This document shows positions 44,324 through 54,991 of a stretch of 64,000 nucleotides of DNA, one piece after another. A model generated the notes under the pieces. The model saw only the letters and a list, made by a program, of their open reading frames with translations, was not told the DNA's origin and did not search any database. Both the position numbers and the translations under genes were made by a program. The first letter of the stretch is position 1; each line of letters begins with the position of its first letter. The DNA is from Xanthomonas euroxanthea (GTDB taxonomy: Bacteria; Pseudomonadota; Gammaproteobacteria; Xanthomonadales; Xanthomonadaceae), in NCBI RefSeq assembly GCF_900476395.1, contig NZ_UIHB01000005.1, forward strand, positions 496,001 through 560,000, given 5' to 3'.

Positions 44324-45420
44324 TTCAGGCGGTACTCGGCGTGCTCGTTTTCGAGAATGATCGGGCCCTCGGTCGGGACCGACACGGGTACCAACGGGCT
44401 GTTGTCGCCGAGCATACGGTTGAGGCCGGAAATGCCCGTGAGCAATTCCAGATCCACTTCCATGCGGTCGCCGTTGGCGCTGACCGGGCGGATGCTGCGC
44501 ACCACCGACACGCCCTGCAGCGCGGCGGAGACGCGCAGATAGTCGTCGGCGCTGCCGATCCCGGTGATCACCGCGCGGTAGACACCGGGCACACCCGAAT
44601 CCACGCGCTTGGCGTAACGCTTGACCAGGGCATCGGCCGCGCCATCGGCACCGGCGGCCATCGCACGACGCGCATCGCCGTCGCTGCTGGTCCAGCTGGA
44701 CAGCACGTTGCCGTTGTCGACGAAGACCCAGTCGGCGGTCCAGCCGGCGTCATTGCGGTAGAGCTTGCCGATCAGCTGCATCGGCGGGCTGTACTTGGCC
44801 GATGCGCGCGCCACCGCGGCGGTGTCCTTGCGCCAGATCGCGCCGGCCAGCACCTGCTCGGCGGCGGCACCGCCGGGCAGGCCGAGCCGGTAGCCGCGCT
44901 CGATTGCCCGGTCCAGCACGCTGCGCGCGGCATTGGCCTGCGCCACGCCGACCAGGCGCGGGCCGCTCCCGTCGTCGATGGCCAGCCACAGCACCGGCTT
45001 GGGCCGCGGCAGCGGCCACACCGGCAGCCCCAGTGCGGCGATCAGGCCATCCACGTCCGACTGCCGGAAGCGCGCCACCAGCACGGTGCGGAAGGTCGGC
45101 GCACCGGTACGCGAGGTGCCCTGGTCCTGACGGTAGTCGTAGTTTTCGACATAGCCCGGCGCGCCGCGCAGTGCCTGCGGGACGCCTGGGCGGCTCATCA
45201 CCCCGCGGTCGCCGGAGACCTTGCCCAGCACCGCGCCGAGCGCGCGCGCCAGCGCGCCGGGGCGATCGGACTCGCTCTGGCTGTTGACCGGCACTTCGGC
45301 CTCATAGGCGCTTTGCGCCTTGGCGACGTCGCCTTCGGTGCGTAGATCGGCCTGCGCAAAGGCTGGCGCGAGGGGCATGGCGACCACGAGGGCGAGAAAG
45401 AAAGCGAGACTGCGGCGCAT
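44320..45420 (-). CDS. DUF2066 periplasmic protein
   Basis: A 366-residue exported protein of the DUF2066 family. The signal peptide is MRRSLAFFLALVVAMPLAPAFAQ. The body has YEAEVPVNSQSESDRPGALARAL (positions 26-55), typical of the family, then FRQSDVDGLIAALGLPVWP and a C-terminal domain ending in EHAEYRLK. The function is unknown, although it is regularly next to perM and hda. ATG 45420 is chosen as it starts the signal peptide; one 4 codons earlier is possible. It is divergent from purM. Confidence 0.85.
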   Translation of the reverse strand: MRRSLAFFLALVVAMPLAPAFAQADLRTEGDVAKAQSAYEAEVPVNSQSESDRPGALARALGAVLGKVSGDRGVMSRPGVPQALRGAPGYVENYDYRQDQGTSRTGAPTFRTVLVARFRQSDVDGLIAALGLPVWPLPRPKPVLWLAIDDGSGPRLVGVAQANAARSVLDRAIERGYRLGLPGGAAAEQVLAGAIWRKDTAAVARASAKYSPPMQLIGKLYRNDAGWTADWVFVDNGNVLSSWTSSDGDARRAMAAGADGAADALVKRYAKRVDSGVPGVYRAVITGIGSADDYLRVSAALQGVSVVRSIRPVSANGDRMEVDLELLTGISGLNRMLGDNSPLVPVSVPTEGPIILENEHAEYRLK

Positions 45421-45562
45421 CGACGGTTCCATGACGTAAGCGTATCCGGGTGAATTGTTGCCCGAATGGGACGCCAGCGCCAACGTGGCTGCTAAAATCG
45501 CCGCCTTTACAGCCGAGCCCTCCCCGCCCGTGACCAGCCCAACGCCTTCCAATCCCTCGCCC

Positions 45563-46588
45563 ATGACCTACCGTGAGGCAGGTGTCGACATCGATGCCGG
45601 CAATGCGTTGGTCGAACGCATCAAGCCGCTGGTCAAGCGCAGCTTCCGGCCGGAGGTGATGGGCGGCCTGGGTGGTTTTGGCGCCTTGTTCGACCTGTCC
45701 GGCAAGTACCGGGAGCCGGTGCTGGTGTCCGGCACCGATGGCGTCGGCACCAAGCTCAAGCTGGCCCAGCAGCTGGGCCGGCACGACACCATCGGCATCG
45801 ACCTGGTCGGCATGTGCGTCAACGACGTGCTGGTGCAGGGCGCCGAGCCGTTGTTCTTCCTGGATTATTTCGCCACCGGCAAGCTGGACGTGGAGACCGC
45901 CGCGGCGGTGGTCGGCGGCATCGCGCGCGGCTGCGAGCTGTCCGGCTGCGCCCTGATCGGCGGCGAAACCGCCGAGATGCCCGACATGTATCCGCCGGGC
46001 GAATACGACCTGGCCGGCTTCACCGTCGGGGCGGTGGAAAAATCGCAGCTGCTGGACGGCGCGCAGGTGCGCGCCGGCGACGTGCTGATCGGCATCGCCT
46101 CGTCCGGCCCGCATTCCAATGGCTACTCGCTGATCCGCAGGATCTACGAGCGTGCCGGCGCCCCGGCCGAGTTGGTGCTGGACGACGGCGTCAAGCTGAT
46201 CGACGCGCTGATGGCGCCGACCGCGCTGTACGTCAAGCCGATCCTGGCGCTGCTCAAGTCGCATGGCGACAGCATCCACGCCATGGCCCACATCACCGGC
46301 GGCGGGCTGACCGAAAACATCATCCGGGTGATCCCCGACGGCCTGGGCCTGGACATCGACGCCTCCGCCTGGGCGCTGCCGCCGGTGTTCGCCTGGCTGC
46401 AGCGCGAAGGCGCGGTGGCCGATGCGGAAATGTGGCGCACCTTCAACTGCGGCATCGGCTTCGTGCTGGTCGCCGCACCCGAGCAGGCCGCCGCGCTGGA
46501 ACAGGCACTGGAGGCGCAGTCGCTGGCGCACTGGCGCATCGGCCAGGTGGTGCCGGCGCAGGGCGATGAGCGCGTGCGGATCGGTTGA
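45563..46588 (+). CDS. purM: Phosphoribosylformylglycinamidine cyclo-ligase
   Basis: A 341-residue AIR synthetase, the fifth step in purine synthesis, ATP-dependent ring closure of FGAM. It shows [48 protein letters not shown] and [17 protein letters not shown]. Length and sequence follow E. coli PurM closely. ATG 45563 is used; a GTG 33 bp upstream could add 11 residues as in some annotations. A small membrane protein and purN follow on the same strand. Confidence 0.96.
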   Translation: MTYREAGVDIDAGNALVERIKPLVKRSFRPEVMGGLGGFGALFDLSGKYREPVLVSGTDGVGTKLKLAQQLGRHDTIGIDLVGMCVNDVLVQGAEPLFFLDYFATGKLDVETAAAVVGGIARGCELSGCALIGGETAEMPDMYPPGEYDLAGFTVGAVEKSQLLDGAQVRAGDVLIGIASSGPHSNGYSLIRRIYERAGAPAELVLDDGVKLIDALMAPTALYVKPILALLKSHGDSIHAMAHITGGGLTENIIRVIPDGLGLDIDASAWALPPVFAWLQREGAVADAEMWRTFNCGIGFVLVAAPEQAAALEQALEAQSLAHWRIGQVVPAQGDERVRIG

Positions 46589-46602
46589 CCGAGGAGACCT
46601 GC

Positions 46603-47061
46603 ATGGACGCTGCCCCACACGCACTGCCGGCACCGGCCAGCGCTGACGATCTCCAGCACCTAAAACTGCTGTCGATCTTTCACTATGTGCTGGCCGCCAT
46701 CACCGCCCTGTTTTCGCTCTTCCCGTTGATCCACCTGTTCATGGGCATTGCGATCGTCACCGGGCACCTGCCCATGACACAGGCCAGCACGGATGCACCA
46801 CCGATGGATCCGCGATTGTTCGGCTGGTTCTTCGTGGTGTTCGCAGGTGTGTTCATTGTCTGCGGCCTGACGCTGGCAGCGTTCATGGCCTACGCCGGCC
46901 GCTGCATTGCCCAGCGCAGACGGCACCTGCTGTGCCTGATCGTGGCCGGCATTTCCTGCTCCTTCATGCCGTTCGGTACCGTCGTCGGCGTGTTTACGCT
47001 GGTGGTGCTGCTGCGCCCGCAGGTCAAGGCCTTGTTCGCTCCCCCCGCCCCTGCAGCGTGA
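46603..47061 (+). CDS. Hypothetical four-helix membrane protein between purM and purN
   Basis: A 152-residue inner-membrane protein not recognised by family. It has hydrophobic segments at about residues 27-60 (two helices around ALFSLFPLIHLFMGIAIV), 74-100 (FGWFFVVFAGVFIVCGLTLAAFM) and 110-140 (LLCLIVAGISCSFMPFGTVVGV). ATG 46603 has a GAGGAG site 7 bp upstream. It sits in the purM-purN gap with a 14-bp spacing after purM, so it is probably co-transcribed, but nothing links it to purines. Confidence 0.75.
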   Translation: MDAAPHALPAPASADDLQHLKLLSIFHYVLAAITALFSLFPLIHLFMGIAIVTGHLPMTQASTDAPPMDPRLFGWFFVVFAGVFIVCGLTLAAFMAYAGRCIAQRRRHLLCLIVAGISCSFMPFGTVVGVFTLVVLLRPQVKALFAPPAPAA

Positions 47062-47097
47062 CGCGCACTGCCCCATGACATCAGCGAATCCCACCGC

Positions 47098-47751
47098 ATG
47101 AGCCTGCGCCTGGCCGTGCTGGCCTCCGGCCGCGGCAGCAACCTGCAGGCCATCCTCGATGCCATCGACAGCGGCCGGCTGCCGGCCGAGGTCGTGGGCG
47201 TGTTTTCCGATCGCCCACAGGCGCCGGCCCTGCACAAGGTCGATGAGGCACTGCGCTGGAGCGCCAGGCCGCGCGACTTCGCCGACCGTGCCGCCTTCGA
47301 CGCCGCGCTGGGCGATGCGATCGCCGCCGCGCGGCCGGACTGGGTGATCTGCGCCGGCTACATGCGCATCCTCGGCGAGCCGCTGGTGCGTCGCTTTGCC
47401 GGGCGCATGCTCAATATCCACCCCTCGCTGCTGCCCAAGTACCGCGGCCTGCACACCCATGCCCGCGCACTGGAAGCCGGCGACGCCGAACATGGCGCCA
47501 GCGTGCATCTGGTGGTGCCGGAACTGGATGCCGGCACGGTGATCGCGCAGGCGCGCGTACCGGTACTGCCCGACGACAGCGCCGAACAGCTGGCCGCGCG
47601 CGTGCTGGCGCGCGAACACCCGCTGCTGCTGGCCACGCTGGACCTGCTTGCCAGCGGGCGCGTGGACGTACGTGGCGATGGCGTCCACATCGACGGTCAG
47701 TGCCTGTTTACGCCATTGCGACTAGAGTCCGCTGACACCGCACTCGGCTGA
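47098..47751 (+). CDS. purN: Phosphoribosylglycinamide formyltransferase
   Basis: A 217-residue GAR transformylase that uses 10-formyl-THF. It starts LRLAVLASGRGSNLQAILDAI, with the GRGSN phosphate loop; the active-site motif is MLNIHPSLLPKYRGLHTHARAL, with H and D completed by GASVHLVVPELDAGTVIAQ. It follows purM via the small membrane gene and precedes the DUF3108 pair. All family residues appear intact. Confidence 0.95.
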   Translation: MSLRLAVLASGRGSNLQAILDAIDSGRLPAEVVGVFSDRPQAPALHKVDEALRWSARPRDFADRAAFDAALGDAIAAARPDWVICAGYMRILGEPLVRRFAGRMLNIHPSLLPKYRGLHTHARALEAGDAEHGASVHLVVPELDAGTVIAQARVPVLPDDSAEQLAARVLAREHPLLLATLDLLASGRVDVRGDGVHIDGQCLFTPLRLESADTALG

Positions 47752-47816
47752 ATGCGGATACGCCCTCCTCATCCTGTCTCGGACATCCTGGCGGCCCCGT
47801 GCCTCGCTCTCAGCGC

Positions 47817-48644
47817 ATGAAACCCCTCCCGATCGCCACCGCGCTGTTGACCGCCGTCCTGCTTGTTCCGGCCGGTGCCGGCCGTGCGCAACAGGCCGCT
47901 GCCGTGCCTGCGCCAGCTGCCGCCGCTCCGGTCGCGGCGCCGCCGACGGCGCCTGCATCTGCAGCCGCCCTGCCTGCCAGCAGCTGGACGCCGCCGCCAC
48001 TGCAGCCCTTCGTGGCCACGTACCAGGCGTTCTACCGCGGCAAGGAAGCCGGCGATGCCACCATGCAGGTCAGCAACGGCGAAGGCAGCCAGTGGCGCAT
48101 CGACATGTCGGTACGCGGCCGCAAGGGCTTTGCCAGCATTCTCGGTCTGAACCTGGAACAGAGCACGGTGTTCCGCGTCGATGGTGACACCTATGTGCCA
48201 TTGAGCCAGAGCACCGTGCGCAAGGCGATGTTCTTCGGCAAGAAGGTCACCGGCGTCTACAACTGGCAGACCGCCAGCGCCCAGTGGGACGGCGATCTGA
48301 AGAAGGAGCGCCAGCAGCCGATTCCGCTGCAGCGCGGCGACCAGAGCGCGCTGTCGCTGAACCTGTCGCTGATGCGCGACGCGCAACCCGGACGCAGCCT
48401 GAGCTATCGCTACGTGGATGTCGGCCGGGTGCGCAAATACGACTACAAGGTCGCCGATGCCACCGAGGTGGTGCAGGTCGGCGACCTGAGCTACGACGCG
48501 TTGCGCGTGTACCGCGTCAACAGCGGCGACAACGAAACCATCCTCTGGATCGCCAACGGGGTTCCCACGCCGGTGCGCATCCTGCAACGTGACAAAGGTG
48601 AGGATCAGGTCGATCTACGCCTGGTCGAATATCAAGGAGCCTGA
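47817..48644 (+). CDS. DUF3108 periplasmic protein (first of pair)
   Basis: A 275-residue exported protein. The signal peptide runs to AGAGRAQ and is followed by an Ala/Pro-rich linker to about residue 58. The DUF3108 domain has FVATYQAFYRGKEAGDATMQ, STVFRVDGDTYVPLSQ, YNWQTASAQWDGDL and LSYRYVDVGRVRKYDY. The family is a beta-rich periplasmic fold of unknown function. The next gene is a paralog 3 bp later. A GTG 18 bp upstream could be an alternative start. Confidence 0.87.
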   Translation: MKPLPIATALLTAVLLVPAGAGRAQQAAAVPAPAAAAPVAAPPTAPASAAALPASSWTPPPLQPFVATYQAFYRGKEAGDATMQVSNGEGSQWRIDMSVRGRKGFASILGLNLEQSTVFRVDGDTYVPLSQSTVRKAMFFGKKVTGVYNWQTASAQWDGDLKKERQQPIPLQRGDQSALSLNLSLMRDAQPGRSLSYRYVDVGRVRKYDYKVADATEVVQVGDLSYDALRVYRVNSGDNETILWIANGVPTPVRILQRDKGEDQVDLRLVEYQGA

Positions 48645-48647
48645 CCC

Positions 48648-49331
48648 ATGCACACCGTTTCCCGCACCTGTTCGCTGATCGCCGCTGCCGCACTGGCCGT
48701 AGCCAGCCTGCCCGCGTTCGCCATGCAGCCGTTCCAGGCCGATTATTCGGCCAACTACATGGGCATGCAGGCCAACGGCACCATGACCCTGGCCGCCGCC
48801 GGCGCCAACCAGTGGCGCTACACGCTCACCATCCAGAACCAGCTGGCCAACCTGACCCAGAGCACGGTGTTCGAAGAGAGCAACGGCCAGCTGCGCCCGG
48901 TCAGCAGCAACGACACCTCGTCGATGATGGTCAAGCGCCGCAACGTCACGGCCAACTACGACTGGAAGACCAGCCAGGCCACCTGGGGCGGCGACATCAA
49001 GCCGGACCGCCGGGGGCCGGTGAAGTTGCAGCCCGGCGACATGGATGCCCTGCTGATCAACCTGGCCATCACCCGCGACCTGGCCGCCGGCAAGCCGCTG
49101 AACTACCGCATGGTCGACGAAGGCCGCATCAAGCCGATGAGCTACAAGGTGGTCGGCAAGGAAACCATCACCGTCAACGGCAAGCAGGAACAGGCGACCA
49201 AGGTGTCGCGCGTGGACGGCGACAAGGAATTGATTGCCTGGGTAGTCAAGGACCTGCCGGTGCCGGCGCGCCTGCTGCAGAAGGAAAAGGGCCAGGACGC
49301 GCTGGACCTGACCATCAAGGCGTTGCGCTGA
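48648..49331 (+). CDS. DUF3108 periplasmic protein (second of pair)
   Basis: A 227-residue exported paralog of the preceding protein without the Ala/Pro linker. The signal peptide ends SLPAFAM. It shares the pattern FQADYSANYMGMQANGTM, STVFEESNGQLRPVSS, YDWKTSQATWGGD and LNYRMVDEGRIKPMSYKV. The tandem pair probably arose by duplication and may act together. A REP-like palindrome and a terminator close the unit. The function is unknown. Confidence 0.88.
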   Translation: MHTVSRTCSLIAAAALAVASLPAFAMQPFQADYSANYMGMQANGTMTLAAAGANQWRYTLTIQNQLANLTQSTVFEESNGQLRPVSSNDTSSMMVKRRNVTANYDWKTSQATWGGDIKPDRRGPVKLQPGDMDALLINLAITRDLAAGKPLNYRMVDEGRIKPMSYKVVGKETITVNGKQEQATKVSRVDGDKELIAWVVKDLPVPARLLQKEKGQDALDLTIKALR

Positions 49332-49343
49332 GCGCCAGGCGCG

Positions 49344-49419
49344 CCTGGTAGGAGCGTGCCCGCGCGCGACGGGGCGTTATCGGTCATGCGCCGTCGCGCG
49401 CAGGCACGCTCCTACCAGG
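49344..49419. repeat. REP-like palindrome after the DUF3108 pair
   Basis: Arms of 29 bp (beginning CCTGGTAGGAGCGTGCC) with one mismatch flank an 18-nt centre. GTAGGAGCG-type palindromes are widespread intergenic repeats in Xanthomonas, Stenotrophomonas and Pseudomonas genomes. It lies 12 bp after the DUF3108 stop. Confidence 0.85.
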
Positions 49420-49461
49420 TCGTGGGAGCTGCTCGGCAGCCGCCCTCCGACTGCAATAAAA

Positions 49462-49482
49462 AGCCCGGCTGAAAGCCGGGCT
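49462..49482. terminator. Bidirectional terminator between DUF3108 and EF-hand genes
   Basis: A 9-bp stem AGCCCGGCT/AGCCGGGCT with a GAA loop. The plus side continues CTTCATTTC and the minus side TTTTTATTG, so it can serve both the DUF3108 pair and the converging EF-hand/murA unit. Confidence 0.82.
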
Positions 49483-49541
49483 CTTCATTTCGATCAGGCG
49501 CGGTGCGGAATCTCCGCAGCAGGCAGAGACACGCTCACCCC

Positions 49542-51253
<1,712 letters not shown>

Positions 51254-51496
51254 TCAGCCTTCGTCGGGGGTCAGCGTCTTGAGCTGCAGCGCGTGGATCG
51301 CCCCGCCCATCAGCTCGCCCAGGGTCGCGTAGACCATGCGGTGGCGGGCCAGCGGCGCCTTGCCGGCGAATGCGGGGCTGATCACGGTCGCCTCGAAGTG
51401 CACGCCGTCGTCGCCGTGCACCTCGACGCGGGCTTCGGGCAAGCCGGATTCGATGAGTTTACGGATGGTTTCGGCGTCCACAGGGCGTTTCCTCAT
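51254..51496 (-). CDS. ibaG: BolA family protein IbaG
   Basis: An 80-residue BolA-like protein of the IbaG type, always near murA. It has VDAETIRKLIESGLPEARVEV, DDGVHFEATVISPAFAGK with the conserved histidine, and RHRMVYATLGELMGGAIHAL. Such proteins bind [2Fe-2S] with monothiol glutaredoxins. ATG 51496 gives the normal length; it is divergent from kdsD with 38 bp between the starts. Confidence 0.92.
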   Translation of the reverse strand: MRKRPVDAETIRKLIESGLPEARVEVHGDDGVHFEATVISPAFAGKAPLARHRMVYATLGELMGGAIHALQLKTLTPDEG

Positions 51497-51534
51497 AAAA
51501 TGAGCGCACATTCTACTCTTCACCCGAGTCCCGC

Positions 51535-52536
51535 ATGGCCGTCTCGCACCTGCCCTCCGCCACCGTCAGCGACGCCAGCCTGGTCGCCAGCGGCCAGCGC
51601 GTGCTGGAGATCGAGCGCGAGGCGCTGGCCGGCGTGGGCGCGCGGATCGGCAGCGACTTCGCCGCGGCCTGCCGGCTGGTGCTGGCCTCGCGCGGGCGCG
51701 TGGTGGCCACCGGCATGGGCAAGTCCGGGCATATCGCGCGCAAGATCGCCGCCACCCTGGCCTCCACCGGCACGCCGGCGTTCTTTGTCCACCCGGGCGA
51801 GGCCGGGCACGGCGACCTGGGCATGATCACCGAGGCCGACATCGTGCTGGCGCTGTCCTATTCGGGCGAATCGGACGAGGTGCGCATGCTGCTGCCGGTG
51901 CTCAAGCGCCAGGGCAACCCGATCATTGCCATGACCGGGCGCCCGAGCTCGTCGCTGGCCCAGGCCGCCGACGTGCACCTGGATGTGAGCGTGTCCGCCG
52001 AAGCCTGCCCGCTGCATCTGGCGCCCACTTCCAGCACCACCGCCTCGCTGGCGATGGGTGACGCGCTGGCGGTGGCGCTGCTGGACGCGCGCGGCTTCAC
52101 CGCCGACGACTTCGCGCGCTCGCATCCGGCCGGCAGCCTGGGCCGGCGCCTGCTGCTGCACATCACCGACGTGATGCACGCCGGTGATGACCTGCCGCGC
52201 GTGCGCGAGGACGCCAGCCTGAGCGAGGCGTTGATGGAAATGAGCCGCAAGCGCCTGGGCATGACCGCGGTGGTCGATGGCCAGGACCGCCTGATCGGCC
52301 TGTTCACCGACGGCGACCTGCGCCGCGCGCTGGACAGCGACATCGACGTGCGCAGCGCCGGCATTGCCCAGGTGATGACGCGCAACCCGCGCACCATCGG
52401 CGCCGACCAGCTGGCCGCCGAAGCCGCGCGGCTGATGGAGGATTACAAGATCAACGGTTTGATCGTGGTCGATGCGCAGCAGCGCGCGGTCGGCGCATTG
52501 AACATTCACGACCTGTTGCGCGCCAAAGTGGTTTAA
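51535..52536 (+). CDS. kdsD: D-arabinose 5-phosphate isomerase KdsD
   Basis: A 333-residue isomerase that makes arabinose-5-phosphate from ribulose-5-phosphate for Kdo synthesis. An N-terminal SIS domain has TGMGKSGHIARKIAATLA, FVHPGEAGHGDLGM and LAPTSSTTASLAMGDALA. Two CBS domains fill about residues 205-333, with VMHAGDDLPRVRE and VMTRNPRTIGADQ. It is first of the kdsD-kdsC-lptC-lptA-lptB-rpoN run. Confidence 0.95.
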   Translation: MAVSHLPSATVSDASLVASGQRVLEIEREALAGVGARIGSDFAAACRLVLASRGRVVATGMGKSGHIARKIAATLASTGTPAFFVHPGEAGHGDLGMITEADIVLALSYSGESDEVRMLLPVLKRQGNPIIAMTGRPSSSLAQAADVHLDVSVSAEACPLHLAPTSSTTASLAMGDALAVALLDARGFTADDFARSHPAGSLGRRLLLHITDVMHAGDDLPRVREDASLSEALMEMSRKRLGMTAVVDGQDRLIGLFTDGDLRRALDSDIDVRSAGIAQVMTRNPRTIGADQLAAEAARLMEDYKINGLIVVDAQQRAVGALNIHDLLRAKVV

Positions 52537-52585
52537 CAGGTTCAGTTTTCTACCGTTGGAACCCCGTTCTCACCGATCCGTGCCG

Positions 52586-53134
52586 ATGCCCTATTCCCCT
52601 TTGCAGCACCTGCCCGCCGACATCACCGACCGCGCCGCGCGTATCCGCCTGGCCTGTTTCGACGTCGACGGCACCCTGACCGATGGCCGCCTGTACTACG
52701 ACCATGCCGGCAACGAGAGCAAGTCCTTCAATGTGCTCGACGGCCAGGGGCTCAAGCAGCTCGACCATGCCGGCATCCATGTCGCGCTGATCACTGCGCG
52801 CGCCAGCCTGTCGGCGGAAAAGCGCGGCCAGGATCTGGGCCTGCACGTGCAGATCGGGGTCAAGAACAAGCGCCTGGCCGTGCTGGCCTTGTGCCAGGAG
52901 CACGGCCTGTCGCTGGACCAGGTGCTGTTCATGGGCGACGACCTGCCCGACCTGCCGGCCCTGCTGGCGGTCGGCCTGCCGGTCGCACCCGCCAACGCGC
53001 ACCCGTGGATCGCCGAGCGCGTGCAGTGGCATACCCGGGCACGTGGCGGCGAAGGTGCCGCGCGCGAGGTCTGCGACGTGGTGCTGGCCGCACAAGGTCA
53101 GATCGAGGGCATCATCGAAAGGTTTTCCGCATGA
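52586..53134 (+). CDS. kdsC: Kdo-8-phosphate phosphatase KdsC
   Basis: A 182-residue HAD phosphatase that frees Kdo for LPS inner core. It has the HAD motif FDVDGTLTDGRLYY, then NVLDGQGLKQL, ALITARAS, and FMGDDLPDLPAL, which is the fourth motif. It lacks a cap domain, like tetrameric KdsC proteins. It is 49 bp after kdsD and overlaps lptC by 4 bp. Confidence 0.95.
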   Translation: MPYSPLQHLPADITDRAARIRLACFDVDGTLTDGRLYYDHAGNESKSFNVLDGQGLKQLDHAGIHVALITARASLSAEKRGQDLGLHVQIGVKNKRLAVLALCQEHGLSLDQVLFMGDDLPDLPALLAVGLPVAPANAHPWIAERVQWHTRARGGEGAAREVCDVVLAAQGQIEGIIERFSA

Positions 53135-53706
53135 GCTGGAACTGGCGCACCACCCTGGGCGTGGTGTTGTTGGCCGCTGCGGTGGTCTCCGGCTGGTCGG
53201 CCTGGCAGCAGCGCGCCCGGCCGGTTGCGGCGGCGGTGGACGATTCGCGCGCCGACTACGTGCTGCGCGATTTCGAACTGATTGCGCTGGACAAGGAAAC
53301 CGGCAAGGAATCGATGACGCTGCGCGCGCCGGAGATGCATCGCAACCGCGCCGATCGCACCTCCGAGGTCACCACCCCGGTGTTCCTGTTGCCCGACAAC
53401 ACCAATCAACCGTGGACGCTGCGCTCCAAGACCGGCTGGATCAGCCCCAAGGGCGACGAGCTGCGCCTGCGCGGCGATGTCGAGGGCGACAGCCCCACCG
53501 GCGGCGCAACCCCGCCGACCACGTTCCGCACCCAGAGCCTGGACGTGTTCCCGCAGCAGAATCTCGCCAAGACCGCTGCCCCGGTGAGCATGAGCCGGCC
53601 GGGTATCATGCAGAGCGGGGTCGGCTTCGAGGCCGATCTCAAATCACGCCAGTACAAGCTCCTTTCCCAGGTCAAGACCCGTTATGAACCGAATGCTGCC
53701 CGCTAA
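53131..53706 (+). CDS. lptC: LPS export protein LptC
   Basis: A 191-residue bitopic inner-membrane protein that takes LPS from LptB2FG and hands it to LptA. The N-terminal anchor is residues 6-22 (RTTLGVVLLAAAVVSGW); the rest is a periplasmic beta-jellyroll with ADYVLRDFELIALDKETGK and LRSKTGWISPKGDELRLRG. It overlaps kdsC by 4 bp and lptA by 23 bp, in the standard order. Confidence 0.93.
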   Translation: MSWNWRTTLGVVLLAAAVVSGWSAWQQRARPVAAAVDDSRADYVLRDFELIALDKETGKESMTLRAPEMHRNRADRTSEVTTPVFLLPDNTNQPWTLRSKTGWISPKGDELRLRGDVEGDSPTGGATPPTTFRTQSLDVFPQQNLAKTAAPVSMSRPGIMQSGVGFEADLKSRQYKLLSQVKTRYEPNAAR

Positions 53707-54231
53707 GCTGGCGTTTGCCGCGCTGCTGCTGCCTGCCCTTGCGATGGCCAAGACCAGCGACCGCAATCAGCCGATGGCGATCGACTCCAATGCCAACGAC
53801 TGCAACATGCTCGACGACAGCGGCAAGTGCCGCTTCAGCGGCAATGTGGTGATCACCCAGGGCACGCTGGAAATCCACGCCGACACCGCCGACATCTTCC
53901 AGAAGAATGGTCAGACCGACCGCGTCGTGCTGACCGGCAAGCAAGCCACGCTCAAGCAGCAGATGGACGACGGCGCGATGATGAACGGCCAGGCCGACAA
54001 TATCGAGTACCAGGTCGCCAACGAAGTCATCGTGCTGACCGGCAACTACAAGGTCGACTCGCCCAAGGGCACCAATGCCGGCCAGCGCATGGTCTACAAC
54101 ACCAAGACCGGCAACATGCAGAGCGGCGGCGACGGCAGCCGCGTGCGCACCATCATCCAGCCGAAGACCGCGGCGCCGGCGGCCGCAACGCCGGCCGCCA
54201 AGCCCGCGGCCAAGCCGCAGGGGAAGAAGTA

Positions 54232-54232
<1 letters not shown>
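53684..54232 (+). CDS. lptA: LPS periplasmic bridge protein LptA
   Basis: A 182-residue periplasmic protein that polymerises into the LPS bridge. It has a signal peptide [20 protein letters not shown], the jellyroll with [37 protein letters not shown], and an Ala/Pro/Lys low-complexity tail. Two cysteines in the N-terminal part could pair. It starts 23 bp inside lptC; an ATG 9 bp later is equally possible. lptB begins at its stop. Confidence 0.93.
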
Positions 54233-54951
<719 letters not shown>

Positions 54952-54991
54952 GCGCGTCGCCGCGCCATCGATTTTCCCAGTCAGTGCCCGC

